The notes below the pieces were generated by a model, which had not been told where the DNA came from, ran no database searches, and saw only the letters and a program-made list of their open reading frames with translations. 64,000 nucleotides of DNA from NCBI GenBank assembly GCA_019843655.1, contig JACDQD010000102.1, forward strand, positions 4,101,501 through 4,165,500, read 5' to 3'. A program made the position numbers and the translations under genes. Origin of the DNA: Lethocerus indicus (lineage: Eukaryota; Arthropoda; Insecta; Hemiptera; Belostomatidae). Within the stretch, counting starts at the first letter, position 1, and each line of letters begins with the position of its first letter. This document shows, piece by piece, positions 61,511 through 64,000 of the stretch.

Positions 61511-64000
61511 TCGAGTTTAATATTGGTACCATAAATTGATGGGACCGAAAAGAAAAGGGAGAATAATGGAACGGACTATATAAAATTATCGACAAATTTA
61601 AAATAATTATTCGTTTAAGCGAAAGCACGACGCTATATGGATATGCAAAATATTTTTATACCGCATTATGGGTACGGAAGACTCAATCGACATAGCGTGT
61701 ATATTTATTACGAAATAACTTCGAGTTTTTTCAATAAAATACTTTTATACATTGCCTCTCTCCAGTCTATAGTCGACTTCTGCCGATTTTAACAAAGTTT
61801 TGTGGCAGAAAATAATTACATAATTATCAAATTGTCTCTTACAAGCCTGACACATGTGACGTCGGGGAACCGTAATTATGAAAACTATTTGTCAGATCAT
61901 TATTTGTGAAGCGATACATTTTGAGATTAAAGTAGCTAAGAGTTGACTCAAACAAGGGACGTAAATCTACTTATTCTGCAAACCCGACCGTCTGTAATTT
62001 TCAGCTTTTTCCGAATTCCAGAAATAACGCTCGCCCGATACAGATTCCAACTCAAATCAGAACTGGTTTTGATCGTCACAACAAGATATAAGTGCATAAA
62101 TGTCCATTTCTGGTCCGATTGTCCAACATAGTTGCGACGGAAAGAAACTTATATAGGATAGAGTCCCGGAGACGGAGTAATAACTCTGGAGCCCCGGTCT
62201 CCATAAACACTGCTATCTGATAGCAATTGTCGGCGTCTTAAATATATCGCGCTTTTTATCTCATGTCGGTAGTGTGCTCGTGCGTGCTTTTTTTGTGCGT
62301 GCGTGCGCGCCCGCCCGAGTCTATGGTCTACCGAGGCCAGTTTTTTAGCTCCCTCCCGACGATCCCTTATCGCGTCAGTGTTTCTTTCTGTCAGGAGGGT
62401 GACCTCTCCTCCGTCTAGCTCTATCAAAACGATAATTTATCAACGATGACGTGCGGGCCCCCGCCAAAACTCCAGTCCTCCACCCCATAAAACAGCAGTA
62501 GCTCCAAAATACGCCCACCCTATAAAACGGCCCTTTCCCTATACATTCGTCGCTGTTGTGGTTGTGGCTCGATGCACTTAAGTAAAGAGAACTCGGATTT
62601 CCTTTTGCAAAGTCATACTTTATGAATGAAACTTTATCCATCCTAAGGTCTGTACTGTAGGATAGTGAAATTAACGCAATAATATTTGCGACCCCCACAG
62701 TAATTATGTACAAAGTCGTAAGAAAAACATCCTTGCTACGTATAAGGAGTTGAAAAATCTGTAGCCGGTTGTGACGAATCAGATGGTGAGTGGAATATAA
62801 CATACGCCCAATCAACAATGCAGACGTGCTTAAGCACGGCATGAGCTAAAGTTCAATATAATATTTTAAGTAGTTCTAAAATTTATAATTACGTTATCAA
62901 CAATTAAGCTAAATACTTAATAATTACTTAATAGGTAGATAGATAGTCACTTCGTAAAGTTTCTTTCTCCACCACGATAGTTGTTATTTTGCATAATACA
63001 AAGACAGATAAATGTTGTTTCCTGTATAATCTGTACCCCTCAGAGGAGTTAACGTATATGCTTTGCCCCCTTCGCCGAAGCTGTTTCGCAAAGTACATAA
63101 TTCGATTCCTGTATTCCTGTGACTCATGACAGAATCCGTGAAAAAAACACCTGCAAAAAATACATTACCTCGTAGATTGCTCGCACCTGAATTATAACCC
63201 GCTGGGATGGGTGTGGAGCATTGCCATTTCGTTCTCCACCCCACAAAACCGAGGTGTTACCGAACTGCCATTTAAGGGCTTAAATACCGAAAGCGAGAAA
63301 GGGAAATGTTAACACACTCGGCAGGCCGTAAAACAGATATCAAATAAGATACGCGGTCTATAAGGGGTGGCCGGGGAGGGCGCACCGCGCGCGTTAAATG
63401 CTATCAGACGAGAATGGGATATAAAGGAGAGAGAGAGGGAATGACGGTGACGAGGGGAGAGGGAAAAGGAGAAAGCGAGACAGGAAATGGGCTTGTCGGC
63501 AGAATGAATTGGCGAGGCGGGACCCCCCACTCTACTAACTCCGGGCGAGGAAGGCGCCCCCGATGCAATTTGCATGTTCATGGTTTTTTGAACGCTCCGT
63601 AGCAAAGGGCTTAACCTTATCAGTGGCGCCTTACGAATCTTGGTCGGGCCTACTACAGGGGCCGAACCCAACCGCCGATAAAGAGCCCATCTGCTCCTTC
63701 CCACCGCCAAATATCACCGCCGCCACCTCCTCCCACACGACATTTGCATAACGCCCATTATCCTTAATTGATATTCTAAATTAGCTTTGTACATTTATTG
63801 CTTTTCCTTCCGTAAATTACGGTGCGGTTCCGCCGGGGGCTAGGGCCGCACGGCCCCCTTCTGTCACCCTTTTAATTGTTTCCGTATTCTGAGCCCGATA
63901 TACGGCCGCGACGCTCTGCACATATCATTAGCGGGACAACAACCCCGCTGTTATTCCAAGTATTTTCTTTCGATATTAATCCGCTCTAAATGTTCTGCGA

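Larger units (their letters stand above)
45601..64000. other. Gene-free intergenic region
   Basis: 18.4 kb in which no ORF shows a family motif, exon-like series or phase-compatible neighbours. The longest ORFs (47793-48161, 62375-62842, 63309-63710) have the arbitrary composition expected of GC-richer non-coding DNA. The content is unique, CpG-containing sequence broken by microsatellites, one minisatellite array, a dispersed repeat and pyrimidine-rich stretches. It could be regulatory DNA of a gene to the right. Long non-coding transcripts cannot be excluded. Confidence 0.6.

Noticed and set aside
62375..63710. Minus-strand ORFs of 155 and 133 codons near the right edge.
   Set aside because: Amino acid composition follows base composition (Arg, Ser, Pro rich) and there is no motif or exon partner.
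1..64000. CRISPR array, prophage, bacterial operon or integrated virus.
   Set aside because: No direct-repeat/spacer pattern, no bacterial gene structure, and no polymerase, capsid, integrase or transposase motif in any ORF seen.

Overview
The window is nuclear DNA from an animal, most likely an insect or other arthropod. The genes are split into many short exons with canonical GT..AG introns, the introns are small and AT-rich, and the proteins match conserved metazoan families. I cannot name the species from the sequence. All family names rest on recognising protein motifs and on alignment from memory; no database was searched.

Region 1 (1 to about 45.6 kb) is a compact cluster of seven genes. 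In order: the 3' end of an NADH-cytochrome b5 reductase-like gene (+); TSC2/tuberin (+, 33 exons); TMEM186 (-, 3 exons); mitochondrial ribosomal protein S30/mL65 (+, 7 exons); SUGP1, a SURP and G-patch splicing-factor homologue (+, 12 exons); VPS45, a Sec1/Munc18 protein (+, 12 exons); and an NKCC-type SLC12 Na-K-2Cl cotransporter (+, 20 exons). I joined the exons by hand. The reading phase closes at every junction and the lengths are close to human family members: 1639 aa for TSC2, 202 for TMEM186, 569 for MRPS30, 566 for VPS45 and 1074 for NKCC. The one exception is SUGP1, where a single-base frame change in a C-rich exon must be allowed to reach 711 aa.

The genes are not an operon; they are neighbours with unrelated jobs: growth control (TSC2), mitochondrial assembly and translation (TMEM186, MRPS30), splicing (SUGP1), vesicle fusion (VPS45) and ion transport (NKCC). 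Two arrangements may matter. TSC2 and TMEM186 converge with nearly abutting poly(A) signals. TMEM186 and MRPS30 diverge from a shared 579-bp interval.

Region 2 (about 45.7 to 64 kb) has no gene I can support. Base composition changes abruptly just after the NKCC 3' UTR, from AT-rich to mixed, CpG-containing, largely unique sequence. It holds long (TA)n and (GA)n arrays, a ten-unit minisatellite of about 70 bp, a copy of a dispersed repeat that also lies in NKCC intron 1, and polypyrimidine stretches. The unique blocks look more like regulatory DNA of a neighbouring gene than decayed transposons, but that is inference. I found no CRISPR array, rRNA gene, convincing tRNA gene or intact mobile element.
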